From: Flavobacteriales bacterium
GTDB lineage: Bacteria > Bacteroidota > Bacteroidia > Flavobacteriales_D > Crocinitomicaceae
Reading direction: 5' to 3'
Length of the DNA stretch: 64,000 bases
Assembly: GCA_947497485.1 (NCBI GenBank)
Contig: CANMHB010000004.1
Span: forward strand, 62,001 to 126,000
This document shows, one piece after another, positions 54,119 through 63,964 of this stretch. The notes beneath the pieces are model-generated. The model had not been told where the DNA came from and searched no databases. It saw only the letters and a program-made list of their open reading frames with translations. The first letter of the stretch is position 1. The number at the start of each line of letters is the position of its first letter. The position numbers were made by a program, and so were the translations under genes.

Positions 54119-56227
54119 TTACTTATTATTCTCAATCACATAATTTAACACTTTCTCCATCAAATGCGCTCGGTCTTTACCTATAACATTGTGTTTGTGC
54201 ATAGGGTAGGGGAAGAAGTCCATTTGTATTCCTAATTCAACAAATTTCTTGACCAAAGCATAATTGTGCTGCATCACAACCACATCGTCTATTGTTCCAT
54301 GAATCAACAGAAAATCTCCTTTCAGATTTTGCGCATGATTTAGAAGAGAAGCTTTTTCGTAACCCTCCTTATTTTGTTCCGGACGATCCATGTAGCGTTC
54401 ACCGTACATAATTTCGTAGTATTTCCAATCCGTAACTGGTCCGCCGGCAACTCCGACTTTAAACGTTCCCGGTTGACGAAGCATTAACGAAGTTGTCATG
54501 AATCCACCAAACGACCAACCGTGAACCGCTAATCTGTTTCCATCAACATATGGAAGTGATTTCAAAAATTCCACACCAGTCAATTGATCTTCCATTTCTA
54601 CATCACCTAAATGACGGTGAATTTGAGATTCAAATGCAAAACCACGCTCTCCAGAACCGCGATTATCCAAAGTAAACACCAAGTAACCTTGATTTGCCAT
54701 CCAATGCATCCAAAGGTTTGCTCCTGCCAACCACGAATTAGTTACCATTTGTGCGTGTGGACCACCATAAACATAAACTAAAACCGGGTATTTTTTTGTT
54801 GGATCAAAATTGCTTGGTTTGATAAATCGATAATACAAATCCGAACCGTCTTTTCCTTTCAAGGTGCCAATTTCAGTCGAACCAACGTTAAAATCATCGA
54901 GTTTTTCTTTTGACTCCATGAGTAATTTGGTCATTTTGCCTGAATTGGTGTAGATCATTGCTTTGTATGGTATTGTGATACTTGAAAACGCGTCAAAATA
55001 GTAAATTCCATTCGATGAAAGTAAAAAGGTATGCGTTCCTTCTTCTTTGGTAATCAACTCATTGTTTCCTTGTATATCTACACGATAAACCATAGTATTG
55101 GTGGGATTCGTGCCGGTTGCGGAATAATACACAAACTTTTTATCCGGACTAGTTTCTAAGATATCCTTCACTACAAATTTGTTTTCGGTTAGTTTCTTAA
55201 TTAATTTTCCGCTGAAATCGTAGAGGTATAAATTGTTGAAACCATCTCGCTCTGAAATCCAAATGAAGTCATTGGAATTGGAGTGAAAATACGCGGGATG
55301 TTCTGGTTCAATCCACTTCTCGTTTGTTTCTTCGAAAAGCGTTTTTACGAATCTGCCAGATTTTGCGTCGTAAACATTTAACCACATGTGATTTTGATCA
55401 CGGTTTACTTCAGCAACCACAATGTATTTTTCATCTGGCGTGAAAGTCAGGTTGGTGAAATAATCATCTTTCGCTCCTCGTGGATTTATATAAACTGTTT
55501 TTTTTGATTTAACATTGTAAATCCCAACCCGCGGTTCCTCGGATTTTTGTCCAGCCATAGGGTATTTGATCGAAACTAATTCACCCGGTGTTGCATTGAC
55601 ATCTAATAATGGATAGTTGTGCACGTTTGTTTCATTTTTTTGATAAAATGCCAAAATATCTCCTGATTCAGACCAAAAAATTCCTCCGGAAATTCCAAAT
55701 TCATTGCGCGCGATAGATTGACCTGAAACGATATTCTTGTCTACATTCTTTGTAATTGGCTTCCCGTCAATAAATAAATTATTTTCAATTGTATATGCTA
55801 ACTGATTTGAATTTGAATGATAGTTGTGATTCTCTGAATTCTCAATTGTTTTCTTCAAAATTGAGCCTGATTTGGTTGAAACATTCCATTTTGCAATTGT
55901 TTGTCCGTCGTTTAAAAGAATTTCATTTTCTGAAAGCCATGACATTCCAAAGAAATTGGCGTATGTAGATTTCAATACCGTATTTATATCATCAATTTTG
56001 GCAAGTTCAGTTTCTTTATCTCCAGAAAGGGTAGATTTTTGAATCGTTTTCCAATCCGACGAAAAAGTAGAATAGAAATCGGTATTTGGAATCCAAAGAA
56101 AGTTGTTAACGCGATCTGGTGAAAGTGCTCGCTGTTTTAAAACGGATTCTTTCAACGTGAATTCTTTCTTCTGAGCAAACGTTAAAAAGGTTGCGAAAAT
56201 GAAAATCGGTAAAATTAATTTGGTCAT
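54119..56227 (-). CDS. S9 family dipeptidyl-peptidase IV-like serine peptidase
   Basis: 702 aa. Signal peptide 1-18 (TFLTFAQ). An N-terminal DPP-IV beta-propeller domain spans about 35-440, including an AYFHSNSNDFIWISERDGFNNLYLYD segment. The alpha/beta-hydrolase domain carries Ser572 in GWSFGGF, Asp647 in GTIDDVV and His679 in MHKHNV, the S9 triad order. The GERYMDRPEQN segment after the Ser is typical of prolyl peptidases of Bacteroidota. It should remove Xaa-Pro di- or tripeptides in the periplasm. It overlaps the upstream DUF2461 gene by 4 bp. Confidence 0.93.
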   Translation of the reverse strand: MTKLILPIFIFATFLTFAQKKEFTLKESVLKQRALSPDRVNNFLWIPNTDFYSTFSSDWKTIQKSTLSGDKETELAKIDDINTVLKSTYANFFGMSWLSENEILLNDGQTIAKWNVSTKSGSILKKTIENSENHNYHSNSNQLAYTIENNLFIDGKPITKNVDKNIVSGQSIARNEFGISGGIFWSESGDILAFYQKNETNVHNYPLLDVNATPGELVSIKYPMAGQKSEEPRVGIYNVKSKKTVYINPRGAKDDYFTNLTFTPDEKYIVVAEVNRDQNHMWLNVYDAKSGRFVKTLFEETNEKWIEPEHPAYFHSNSNDFIWISERDGFNNLYLYDFSGKLIKKLTENKFVVKDILETSPDKKFVYYSATGTNPTNTMVYRVDIQGNNELITKEEGTHTFLLSSNGIYYFDAFSSITIPYKAMIYTNSGKMTKLLMESKEKLDDFNVGSTEIGTLKGKDGSDLYYRFIKPSNFDPTKKYPVLVYVYGGPHAQMVTNSWLAGANLWMHWMANQGYLVFTLDNRGSGERGFAFESQIHRHLGDVEMEDQLTGVEFLKSLPYVDGNRLAVHGWSFGGFMTTSLMLRQPGTFKVGVAGGPVTDWKYYEIMYGERYMDRPEQNKEGYEKASLLNHAQNLKGDFLLIHGTIDDVVVMQHNYALVKKFVELGIQMDFFPYPMHKHNVIGKDRAHLMEKVLNYVIENNK

Positions 56228-56898
56228 GCGCGTTTTATAAATTGATTAAAAAATTGTTCCATTGGACGACCTGCTTCAAAGCAAGCAAAAACGATTTGAT
56301 CGAGGTCAGGTTTTAAAATTGTTTCGGGAGAAAATTCTTCAAAGAAATACCATTGTTTGTTGTAAATCAGTGGTTCTTTAGAAGCAACTTCTCGCAAATG
56401 AGCCGGAATGATTTTATTCTTTTCCCCTAAGATTTTTCCAAAATGTGATTTGAATTTGTTCGAATTATAAATGCCTTGAAATTCAGACAAATTATTGGCA
56501 ATGCCTTCTCGTAATAATTCTAAATCTTCTTTTTCGATTTCATAAATCCCTCCATAAACCCGAAGGTGTTCAGGACCAAATTCAAAATAAATGCCGTTGA
56601 CAGCCTTACTTTTCTTGCCATTCGGTGCAATTACTGCCGAATATTGCAATTTGTAGGGCGATTTATCTTTGGAAAAACGTATGTCGCGATTGATGCGAAA
56701 AACACAATCCTTTGCCAACAAATCTTTAAACGCAGCATCTGATTTCGTGATGCGATCAATCAAATGTTGGGTAAAGGCATAAAAGGGTTTTTTAATGCTC
56801 TCTTCGTAGCGCTTACGATTCAAATCAAACCAATCTTTGTGGTTGTTGGGCGCCAATTCGATAAAGAAATTCAAAAAATCTTCGGTAAAAAATGCCAT
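56224..56898 (-). CDS. DUF2461 family protein
   Basis: 224 aa, cytoplasmic. Hallmarks are a start TEDFLNFFIELAPNNHKDWFDLNRKRYEE, then VFRINRDIRFSKDKSPYKLQYSAVIAP, GIYFEFGPEHLRVYGGIYE and WYFFEEFSP. The function of DUF2461 proteins is unknown; homologues also occur in fungi. The start codon is well placed for the family. The stop overlaps the S9 peptidase start by 4 bp. Confidence 0.9.
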   Translation of the reverse strand: MAFFTEDFLNFFIELAPNNHKDWFDLNRKRYEESIKKPFYAFTQHLIDRITKSDAAFKDLLAKDCVFRINRDIRFSKDKSPYKLQYSAVIAPNGKKSKAVNGIYFEFGPEHLRVYGGIYEIEKEDLELLREGIANNLSEFQGIYNSNKFKSHFGKILGEKNKIIPAHLREVASKEPLIYNKQWYFFEEFSPETILKPDLDQIVFACFEAGRPMEQFFNQFIKRA

Positions 56899-56961
56899 GG
56901 TTAAAAGTAAGCATTTAATCTATTTTGGATCATGTTTTTAAGTATTTTACTACTTTGATAC

Positions 56962-57594
56962 TTAAAAGAAATCATTTGATTTCTGAAATAAACAAAACGT
57001 AAAATTTTGAATTGTCTCGAAAGGTGTTCTGTGATCTGTTTTGAAGCAATTTAAACACTCGAAATCTTCTGAAAACACATTTTTTAAGTCATCCATTGAA
57101 TATTGCTTGATTTCAATTCCACTGCATTTTAAAGGGCCGGTTTCAGAGAAAGTACCGATAACAAGAAGACCTTTTTCAGATATAAATCGTCCGACTTTTT
57201 CTAAATAATTCTGGATATCCGAATCTTTGGTCAAAAAATGAAATGCTGCTCGATCGTGCCAGAAGTCATATTTTTCTCCAGTCTGGAATTCACAAATATC
57301 TGATACAATCCAGGTTACTTTTGCTGCTTTTTCACCAAGCCTTTGTTTTGCTCGTTCGATAGCTTTTTCAGAAATGTCTAAAACGGAAACATTGGAATAA
57401 CCTAATTCCAGTAAATGATCTACAAGAAAACTATCTCCACCACCAATATCTATGATTTTTGCATCACGAGGTAAATTCGCATTCGTTATGAATTCTAATG
57501 AAGTTTCAGGAGTTGGTTGATACCAACTCACTTCGTTTAGGTTTTTGGTATTGTACATGTTTTCCCAGTGTTTTTTTCGGTCGAATTGTTCCAT
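56962..57594 (-). CDS. Class I SAM-dependent methyltransferase
   Basis: 210 aa Rossmann-fold methyltransferase. SAM-binding motif I IIDIGGGDSFLVDHL (47-61), acidic strand-2 end SVLDISEKAIERAKQRLG, and motif KYDFWHDRAAFHFL further on. The N-terminal HWENMYNTKNLNEVSWYQ is common in small bacterial methyltransferases of unknown target, sometimes annotated as thiopurine or tellurite resistance related. It lies 6 bp after the M28 peptidase gene on the same strand. Confidence 0.85.
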   Translation of the reverse strand: MEQFDRKKHWENMYNTKNLNEVSWYQPTPETSLEFITNANLPRDAKIIDIGGGDSFLVDHLLELGYSNVSVLDISEKAIERAKQRLGEKAAKVTWIVSDICEFQTGEKYDFWHDRAAFHFLTKDSDIQNYLEKVGRFISEKGLLVIGTFSETGPLKCSGIEIKQYSMDDLKNVFSEDFECLNCFKTDHRTPFETIQNFTFCLFQKSNDFF

Positions 57595-57600
57595 TGAAAT

Positions 57601-58956
57601 TTATTTTAAGTTATTGTCGAGCAGATATACAAAACTTGCAATAGCCGCTGCTCCTAACTCCAATTCACGTTTGTTGACATTTTCAAACACATCGCTTGGT
57701 GCATGATGAAAGTCAAAATAGCGCTGTGAGTCGGGAATAAATCCAAACAACGGAATTCCGGGAAATGATTCTTTCAACGGACCGATATCAACTCCACCAT
57801 ACCCTTTTTCAAAGACATGTAAATCATAGTTTTTAAAATTAGGGGCTAGCGACTGTAAAAATTTAACGTGTACATCAGTGCCGTCACAACCAAAACCTCT
57901 TGGAGAGAAACCGCCTCGGTCACTTTCCAATGCTGCAATGTGTTTTTCACCTTTTTCTTTTACCCAAGTTGCATAAGATTTTCCACCCATGTTTCCGTTT
58001 TCCTCATTCATGAAGAATACCACACGCAGCGTATGTTCAGGTTTGTATTTTAATTCTTTTAAAATTCGCAAAGCTTCGAGGCAATGAATGACGCCGGCAC
58101 CATCGTCATGCGCACCTTCTCCTGCATCCCAGGAGTCAAGGTGACCTCCAAAAGTGATGATTTCGTTTGGGAATTTAGTTCCTGTAATTTCTGCCATTAC
58201 GTTGTAGGAAACGGCATCTGGAAAAGAACGACAGTCCATCTCTAAGATTAATTCAACTTTTCCATTTTTTACTGATTCCGAAAGAAGATCAGCATCTTGC
58301 GTTGATAAAGCACCAGCTGGAATTTTTGTTACATTTTCTTCGTAATGCATGGATCCAGTATGTGGATGCTGGTCGGTAGGTAAGCCCAACGAACGAATAA
58401 CAACTGCTTTTGCACCTAATTTTCCAGACTCAACAGCACCATTTCCACGAATTCCGTAACAAAGGCCGTAAGCTTTAAAAGTTTGAATTTGAGCGGCATC
58501 CATTGGTTGATTTAGAAACACAATCTTTCCTTCGACTTGACTTCGCTTTGCTGCTTTTAATTCATCCAGTGTTTTGAATTCAACAACTTCTCCTGTTAAT
58601 ATTCCGTTTGTGCCAATTGAACCACCTAAGGCTAAAAGATGCAATTTGGTTAATTCTCCATTTTTAGTTCGTAACCATGCCGTTTCTTTCGTGCCTCGTT
58701 CCCAGTGAGGGACTTTAATTTCTTGAAGATAGACTTTGTCAAAGCCGTATGATTTCATCTTTTGTTCACTCCATTCTACAGCCATTTGCGCTTCCGAGGA
58801 ACCTGAAAGTCTTGGCCCAATGTCTTTGCAAAGTTGTCTTAAGTCTTCGTAGGCTTTGCCTCGTAAAAGCGCTTCATCGTATATCTTTCGAATGAAAATT
58901 GAATCTGTTTGTGAAAAACAAATTATAGGAAATAGAAACAAGATTAGAATTCGCAT
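57601..58956 (-). CDS. Exported M28 family zinc aminopeptidase with PA domain
   Basis: 451 aa. Signal peptide 1-15 (IICFSQ). A protease-associated (PA) domain is inserted at about 105-240. Two-zinc site residues: His272 in GGHLDSWD, Asp284 in AHDDGAG, the Glu pair 318-319 in MNEENGNMGG, Asp346 in ESDRGG, and a terminal His in FDFHHAPSD. All are intact, so it is predicted active, releasing N-terminal amino acids in the periplasm or at the surface. It may work with the S9 peptidase nearby in peptide use. Confidence 0.93.
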   Translation of the reverse strand: MRILILFLFPIICFSQTDSIFIRKIYDEALLRGKAYEDLRQLCKDIGPRLSGSSEAQMAVEWSEQKMKSYGFDKVYLQEIKVPHWERGTKETAWLRTKNGELTKLHLLALGGSIGTNGILTGEVVEFKTLDELKAAKRSQVEGKIVFLNQPMDAAQIQTFKAYGLCYGIRGNGAVESGKLGAKAVVIRSLGLPTDQHPHTGSMHYEENVTKIPAGALSTQDADLLSESVKNGKVELILEMDCRSFPDAVSYNVMAEITGTKFPNEIITFGGHLDSWDAGEGAHDDGAGVIHCLEALRILKELKYKPEHTLRVVFFMNEENGNMGGKSYATWVKEKGEKHIAALESDRGGFSPRGFGCDGTDVHVKFLQSLAPNFKNYDLHVFEKGYGGVDIGPLKESFPGIPLFGFIPDSQRYFDFHHAPSDVFENVNKRELELGAAAIASFVYLLDNNLK

Positions 58957-58991
58957 CCGTGATATTTTTTCATAAAAATAAGGAAATGTCT

Positions 58992-61358
58992 TTAGAACTG
59001 AATTCGATAAACAAAGTTTGGAAAGAATCCGATTTGATAAGCCTTGTTAATGTTGTTGGTAGTTGGGTTGTAGCGATCGGCAAAAATATTTTTGTTATTC
59101 GTCACATTATTAATGTCAAAAGCCCAAGATTGCGATAGTTTGAATTTTTTAGAATTGAGTGTAAATCCAGCTTTGACATCGAGGCGCAAAAAATCGGGAT
59201 AGCGTTTGGTGTATGCGTAATCGTCTCCCATGAGAACTTGAAAATCCACTAGTTGAGACAGTGCCAAATTAATAGGTGTGTAATGTCTTCCACCGGCATG
59301 GGTGAATTTGATGTCAAACGTGAAGGCATTTTGTTTATCCTTTCCAACTTTGATTTCCTTTCCGATAAGAACGTTGTAAACAAACTTCCCATTAAATGCT
59401 GTATTTCGTTCGATATTATCGCTTCCGGTATATTTTGATTCGTATAAGGAACCTGTAGCCATGCCATAAAAACCTTTTCCGAAGTAACGTTCAATTGTTA
59501 ATTCTAACCCATAATTTTTGCCATTTCCTTCATTGACTAATACCACTTGATTATTCGGGTAATATGTCGCGCCAGCATTTAGCATGGAATAACTACTTGA
59601 GAAATTGTTAACTGGAACATTCCAAAGGTATTGGTAGTAGATTTCTGTTTTTATTAGCCACAGCTTGGAAGGTTTCCATTCGTAACCAATCACTGCGTGA
59701 TGACTTCGAGTGAATCCCATGTTTTTGTTTGTTTGCAAGGCATTACCGTTCGAATCAAACGACTGAAAAAAGTAAGAATCCATCGGTTGCATTTGGCTGT
59801 GAAGACCATAACCAAGATTGAGTGAGCTTGAATTAATCAATTTATATCTAAGACCAATTCGAGGTTCAATTGAATACGAATGATTTAAACTTAAATATTG
59901 ACCATGAATTCCTGTATTTAAAGTAAGGTTATCCGTAAAGTTGTATTTTGCGTGAAAGTAAGTTTGCAGTAGCGCCATATTTTTGTTCGTATTCCAATAG
60001 TCCAACCATTGAATTTGATTTTCCCGACTTCTGTAAAGTAATTTCACGTTGAAAATTTCAGCTATAACTCCAGTTTTTAAAAACAAACGAGCACTGATTT
60101 TATTATTGTAGGAACTATTCAAAGAATACGTGAGTCTATTGGTTAGATTTTCAATCGTTCGAACAGGGGAGGAGTCCACAACACTAATACTGTCCTGCAG
60201 ATAACCGGATCCTCCATAATTGATTCCAATAACTGTATTAATAAATGATTTGAAATTCAATCGTTTTACATGTTTCAATCCTAAAAGTCCAATTTTACTA
60301 TTGAAGTAACCATCGCGGTTTGGTATAGCAAATAAGTCTGTGCTATCAATTTTATCGTGCTCGAAATTAACACGGCTCACTGCTCCAACTCCAAAGAGTG
60401 TGAAGCGACCGAGTTTTGTTTCGCCAGAATTTATTTTGAAGGAAAAATCCTGGTAATAGGGTGTTGCGAAGGTTCCAATTGGAAGTCCTAGTTTTTTAGC
60501 CATGCCAGGAAATCCATAACGGTAAGCAAAAACATAGGATGAACCATTTTCCTTTTTAATTGGACCTTCTGTCATAAATTCAATTCCAGTGATTAACCCG
60601 AATTGAAAGGTGTTTTCTCGTTTTTCTGTGTTTCCATCGCGAAAACCAAGATCAAAAACACCGGCATTTGCATTACCATATTCTGAAGGAAAAGCCGATG
60701 TCATGAAATCTGAGTTCCGAAGTAGATTGGTATTAATTGCTGAAACCGGTCCACCTGTTGTTCCAATGGTAGAGAAATGGTTCGGATTTGGGATATTAAG
60801 ACCTTCCACGCGCCAAAGCACCCCAACTGGAGAATTTCCACGAATGACCAAATCATTCCTCGAATCATCGGGAGAACTAACACCAGCGAAATTTGCTGCC
60901 AATCGAGCAGGATCTGATCGACCACCGGCATAACGATTTACTTCTTCCATGGAGAAGGATCTTCCGCTAACCGATGTCATGGTGTTATTTAGCTCTTTTC
61001 TTCGCGGAGTAATTTTAATTTCCTTCATGTTCACCACACTTTCTTCCATCGAAATATCCAAAATTGTCTCCTTTCCTGCGGAAACAATTACATTGGGAAT
61101 AATGATTTCCTTGTAACCAGCGAAGTTGAATTTAAGTTCATATCTTCCAGGTTGAAGTTGGTCAATTCGATATTTTCCTTTCGAATCCGATATGGCCTGT
61201 TTAAATGGAGAGGTCTCAAGAACCAGAATCTTAACGCCAAAAAGCTGCTGTTGTGACTGTTTGTCGGTAATTGTGCCACGTATAACCTGAAAATTATTTT
61301 GTCCAAATAAATGCGTCGAAAGCAAATATAGAATCAAAAATTGATAGATTTTTTTCAT
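58992..61358 (-). CDS. TonB-dependent outer-membrane receptor with carboxypeptidase-regulatory-like N-domain
   Basis: 788 aa. Signal peptide 1-19 (THLFGQ). A CarboxypepD_reg-like domain spans about 22-110 (IRGTITDKQSQQQLFGVKILV...). A plug domain (about 125-230) contains RNDLVIRGNSPVGVLWRVEGLNIPNPNHF. A long beta-barrel runs to the C-terminus, which ends in aromatic residues (NFVYRIQF). The substrate is not known; no SusD-like partner or cobalamin/siderophore gene is adjacent. The downstream genes on this strand are peptidases, so a peptide-related substrate is possible. Confidence 0.9.
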   Translation of the reverse strand: MKKIYQFLILYLLSTHLFGQNNFQVIRGTITDKQSQQQLFGVKILVLETSPFKQAISDSKGKYRIDQLQPGRYELKFNFAGYKEIIIPNVIVSAGKETILDISMEESVVNMKEIKITPRRKELNNTMTSVSGRSFSMEEVNRYAGGRSDPARLAANFAGVSSPDDSRNDLVIRGNSPVGVLWRVEGLNIPNPNHFSTIGTTGGPVSAINTNLLRNSDFMTSAFPSEYGNANAGVFDLGFRDGNTEKRENTFQFGLITGIEFMTEGPIKKENGSSYVFAYRYGFPGMAKKLGLPIGTFATPYYQDFSFKINSGETKLGRFTLFGVGAVSRVNFEHDKIDSTDLFAIPNRDGYFNSKIGLLGLKHVKRLNFKSFINTVIGINYGGSGYLQDSISVVDSSPVRTIENLTNRLTYSLNSSYNNKISARLFLKTGVIAEIFNVKLLYRSRENQIQWLDYWNTNKNMALLQTYFHAKYNFTDNLTLNTGIHGQYLSLNHSYSIEPRIGLRYKLINSSSLNLGYGLHSQMQPMDSYFFQSFDSNGNALQTNKNMGFTRSHHAVIGYEWKPSKLWLIKTEIYYQYLWNVPVNNFSSSYSMLNAGATYYPNNQVVLVNEGNGKNYGLELTIERYFGKGFYGMATGSLYESKYTGSDNIERNTAFNGKFVYNVLIGKEIKVGKDKQNAFTFDIKFTHAGGRHYTPINLALSQLVDFQVLMGDDYAYTKRYPDFLRLDVKAGFTLNSKKFKLSQSWAFDINNVTNNKNIFADRYNPTTNNINKAYQIGFFPNFVYRIQF

Positions 61359-61473
61359 TTTCAGAATTCAACATGCAAGATTACAACTTCTAAATTGAAA
61401 ATTCATTTTTGATTTCTAAAAATTCTAATAACTCAATTCATAACTTACAGTTAACAATTCGCATTTCCTTTCT

Positions 61474-61481
61474 TATCTTTG
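61474..61481 (+). promoter_or_regulatory. -7 box of ychF
   Basis: TATCTTTG, an exact TAnnTTTG match ending 15 bp before the ATG at 61497. Predicted 5' leader is only about 10 nt. Confidence 0.5.
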
Positions 61482-61496
61482 TGAAAAAATCAAGAA

Positions 61497-62594
61497 ATGG
61501 CTTTAAAGTGTGGTATTGTTGGATTGCCGAATGTTGGGAAATCTACTTTGTTTAATTGTTTATCTAATGCAAAAGCTCAGTCGGCAAACTTTCCATTTTG
61601 CACGATTGAACCGAATATTGGAACTATCTCAATTCCTGATCCACGTTTGGAAAAGCTAGAGTCTCTTGTCAATCCTGAGCGTGTTGTCCCTACAACGATG
61701 GAAATTGTCGATATTGCTGGTTTGGTTAAAGGAGCGTCTAAAGGAGAAGGATTGGGGAACCAATTTTTGGCCAATATCCGAGAAACTGATGCTATTTTAC
61801 ACGTACTTCGTTGTTTTGATGATGGAAATATTGTTCATGTTGATGGTAGTGTAGATCCAATTCGAGACAAGGAAATTATTGACATCGAGTTGCAATTGAA
61901 GGATCTTGAGTCCATTGAAAAGAAAATCCAGAGTTTATCCCGCGTTATTAAGTCCGGAGATAAGGATGCAGTAAAAGAAAATGAACTTGCTTTGATAATA
62001 AAAGAAGGTTTGGAAAAAGGCATCTCTGTCCGTGGACTTGGATTCAGTGATGAGGATATGGAAGTCATCCGAAGATTTAATCTAATCACCTCGAAACCTG
62101 TCATGTACGTTTGTAATGTAGATGAGGCATCCGTAAAAACAGGTAATGAATATGTTGAAAAAGTGCGGCTGGCAGTTGCTTCAGAGAATGCTGAAGTTCT
62201 TGTAATTGGTGCAAAAATCGAGGCGGATATTACGGAATTAGAAACGTATGAAGAGCGAAAAATGTTTCTAGATGAACTTGATTTGGAAGAGCCAGGGGTA
62301 AATCGTTTGATACGTTCAGCTTATTCGCTTTTGAATTTACAAACCTACTTTACTGCTGGAGTGAAAGAAGTTCGTGCATGGACTATCCGTAAAGGAATGA
62401 CTGCACCGCAAGCAGCAGGCGTTATCCATACTGATTTTGAAAAAGGCTTTATTCGCGCTGAGGTAATGAAATATCACGATTTTACGACGCTCGGTTCAGA
62501 ATCTGCGGTGAAGGACGCTGGTAAGTTTAAAGTAGAAGGAAAGGAATATGTTGTTGAAGATGGTGATGTGATGCACTTTCGATTTAATGTTTAA
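61497..62594 (+). CDS. ychF: Redox-regulated ATPase YchF (Obg-family, ribosome-associated)
   Basis: 365 aa, typical length. G1 motif GLPNVGKSTLFN (9-20), switch II DIAGLVKGASKGEGLGNQFL, and a coiled-coil insertion in the middle. The nucleotide-specificity motif is NVDE in VCNVDEASVK (in place of NKxD), consistent with ATP preference. The C-terminal TGS-like domain has AWTIRKGMTAPQAAGVIHTDFEKGFIRAEV. A conserved translation-associated P-loop protein linked to oxidative stress. Confidence 0.96.
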   Translation: MALKCGIVGLPNVGKSTLFNCLSNAKAQSANFPFCTIEPNIGTISIPDPRLEKLESLVNPERVVPTTMEIVDIAGLVKGASKGEGLGNQFLANIRETDAILHVLRCFDDGNIVHVDGSVDPIRDKEIIDIELQLKDLESIEKKIQSLSRVIKSGDKDAVKENELALIIKEGLEKGISVRGLGFSDEDMEVIRRFNLITSKPVMYVCNVDEASVKTGNEYVEKVRLAVASENAEVLVIGAKIEADITELETYEERKMFLDELDLEEPGVNRLIRSAYSLLNLQTYFTAGVKEVRAWTIRKGMTAPQAAGVIHTDFEKGFIRAEVMKYHDFTTLGSESAVKDAGKFKVEGKEYVVEDGDVMHFRFNV

Positions 62595-62602
62595 TTAATT
62601 TT

Positions 62603-62692
62603 AGAATTGCGAACGAATTAATTGCTAATTCTAATTACGAGAATAGACAATTTATTTCATTCGCAATTCGCAACTAAAAATTCATAATTACT
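62603..62692. repeat. Dispersed palindromic repeat related to the his intergenic repeats
   Basis: AATTGCGAACGAA (62604-62616) and TTCATTCGCAATT (62656-62668) form a 13-bp inverted repeat with one mismatch around a ~39-nt loop. TCGCAACTAAAAATTCATAATTA follows, like the tail of the repeats at 15716-15965. It fills the spacer between ychF and fahA, and the fahA promoter must lie in or beyond it. Confidence 0.7.
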
Positions 62693-63964
62693 ATGATAAA
62701 AGCAAATAACCCAGAATTAAAATCATGGATCTCAGTTCCTGAAAATTCTGATTTCCCGATTCAAAACATTCCATTTGGAGTAGTTAAAACAGCAGATTTG
62801 ACCCCGTTTGTGGCAACGCGAATTGGAGATAAAGTAATTGATTTAAAGAATCTCTTTCAATTGGGATATCTAAGTAATTTAGGCTTTGAACTTGCAGATT
62901 TTGACAATCAATATTTGAATTCTTTGATGAAACATGGCAAAGTTGCTTCGCGAAATCTTCGAAATAGACTTTCAGAATTATTTGATGTTAATTGTAACGA
63001 GTTGAAACAAAATGATGTTCATGTTCAAGAAGTATTGTTTGATATCAATGAAGTGGAAATGTGCATGCCAATCCAAATTGGAGATTATACAGATTTTTAT
63101 TCAAGCAAGGAACACGCAACGAATGTTGGAATGATGTTTCGAGATCCGGCAAATGCACTTTTACCAAACTGGTTGTGGATTCCAGTGGGGTATCATGGCC
63201 GTGCTTCCTCAGTAATTCTTTCTGGTCAAGACATTTACCGTCCGAAAGGTCAAATTAAACCCGTTCCAACCGAAGATCCAATTTATGCGCCTTCTCGGCA
63301 GGTAGACTTTGAATTGGAAATGGCGTTTGTAACTTTCGAAGGAAAACCTCTTGGAGATTCAATTTCAACAGCTGAAGCTGAAGATTATATTTTTGGAATG
63401 TGTTTGTTTAACGACTGGTCAGCGCGAGACATTCAAGCTTGGGAATATGTTCCACTTGGTCCATTTTTAGCTAAGAATTTTGCATCATCAATTTCTCCTT
63501 GGATCGTTACATTAGATGCTTTGGAGCCTTTTGCGGTTGAAACGACCAAACAAGATCCAAAAGTGCTTTCCTACCTTGAGTTCGAAGGGAAAAAATCATA
63601 TGATATTCATTTACAAGTTGCCATCGAACCCGAAAACTCAAAGGAAACGGTTATTTGTAATTCGAATTTCAAATACATGTATTGGAACATGGCGCAACAA
63701 CTCGCTCATCATACGGTGAATGGTTGTAATGTGCGTTGCGGAGACCTGATGGGTTCAGGAACAATTTCGGGTCCAACAGAAGATTCATATGGTTCAATGC
63801 TCGAATTAGCTTGGAGAGGAACAAAACCATTAAAAATGAACGATGGTTCAGAACGTAAGTTTATTTTAGATGGAGATACAGTTATCATGCGAGGTTATTC
63901 AGAGAGTAATGGAGTTCGAATTGGATTTGGAGAAGTGAAAGCAAAAATTCTTCCAGCTAAATAA
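62693..63964 (+). CDS. fahA: Fumarylacetoacetase
   Basis: 423 aa, the length of the animal and bacterial FAH enzymes. It cleaves fumarylacetoacetate to fumarate and acetoacetate, the last step of tyrosine and phenylalanine breakdown. Active-site stretches: GDYTDFYSSKEHATNVGMMFR (catalytic His and Asp/Tyr region), WIPVGYHGRASSV, the metal-binding DFELEMAFV (two Glu), and NDWSARDIQAWEYVPLGPFLAKNF with Asp and Lys. The N-terminal SH3-like domain begins PIQNIPFGVVKT. The stop shares a base with the following ATG. Confidence 0.96.
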   Translation: MIKANNPELKSWISVPENSDFPIQNIPFGVVKTADLTPFVATRIGDKVIDLKNLFQLGYLSNLGFELADFDNQYLNSLMKHGKVASRNLRNRLSELFDVNCNELKQNDVHVQEVLFDINEVEMCMPIQIGDYTDFYSSKEHATNVGMMFRDPANALLPNWLWIPVGYHGRASSVILSGQDIYRPKGQIKPVPTEDPIYAPSRQVDFELEMAFVTFEGKPLGDSISTAEAEDYIFGMCLFNDWSARDIQAWEYVPLGPFLAKNFASSISPWIVTLDALEPFAVETTKQDPKVLSYLEFEGKKSYDIHLQVAIEPENSKETVICNSNFKYMYWNMAQQLAHHTVNGCNVRCGDLMGSGTISGPTEDSYGSMLELAWRGTKPLKMNDGSERKFILDGDTVIMRGYSESNGVRIGFGEVKAKILPAK

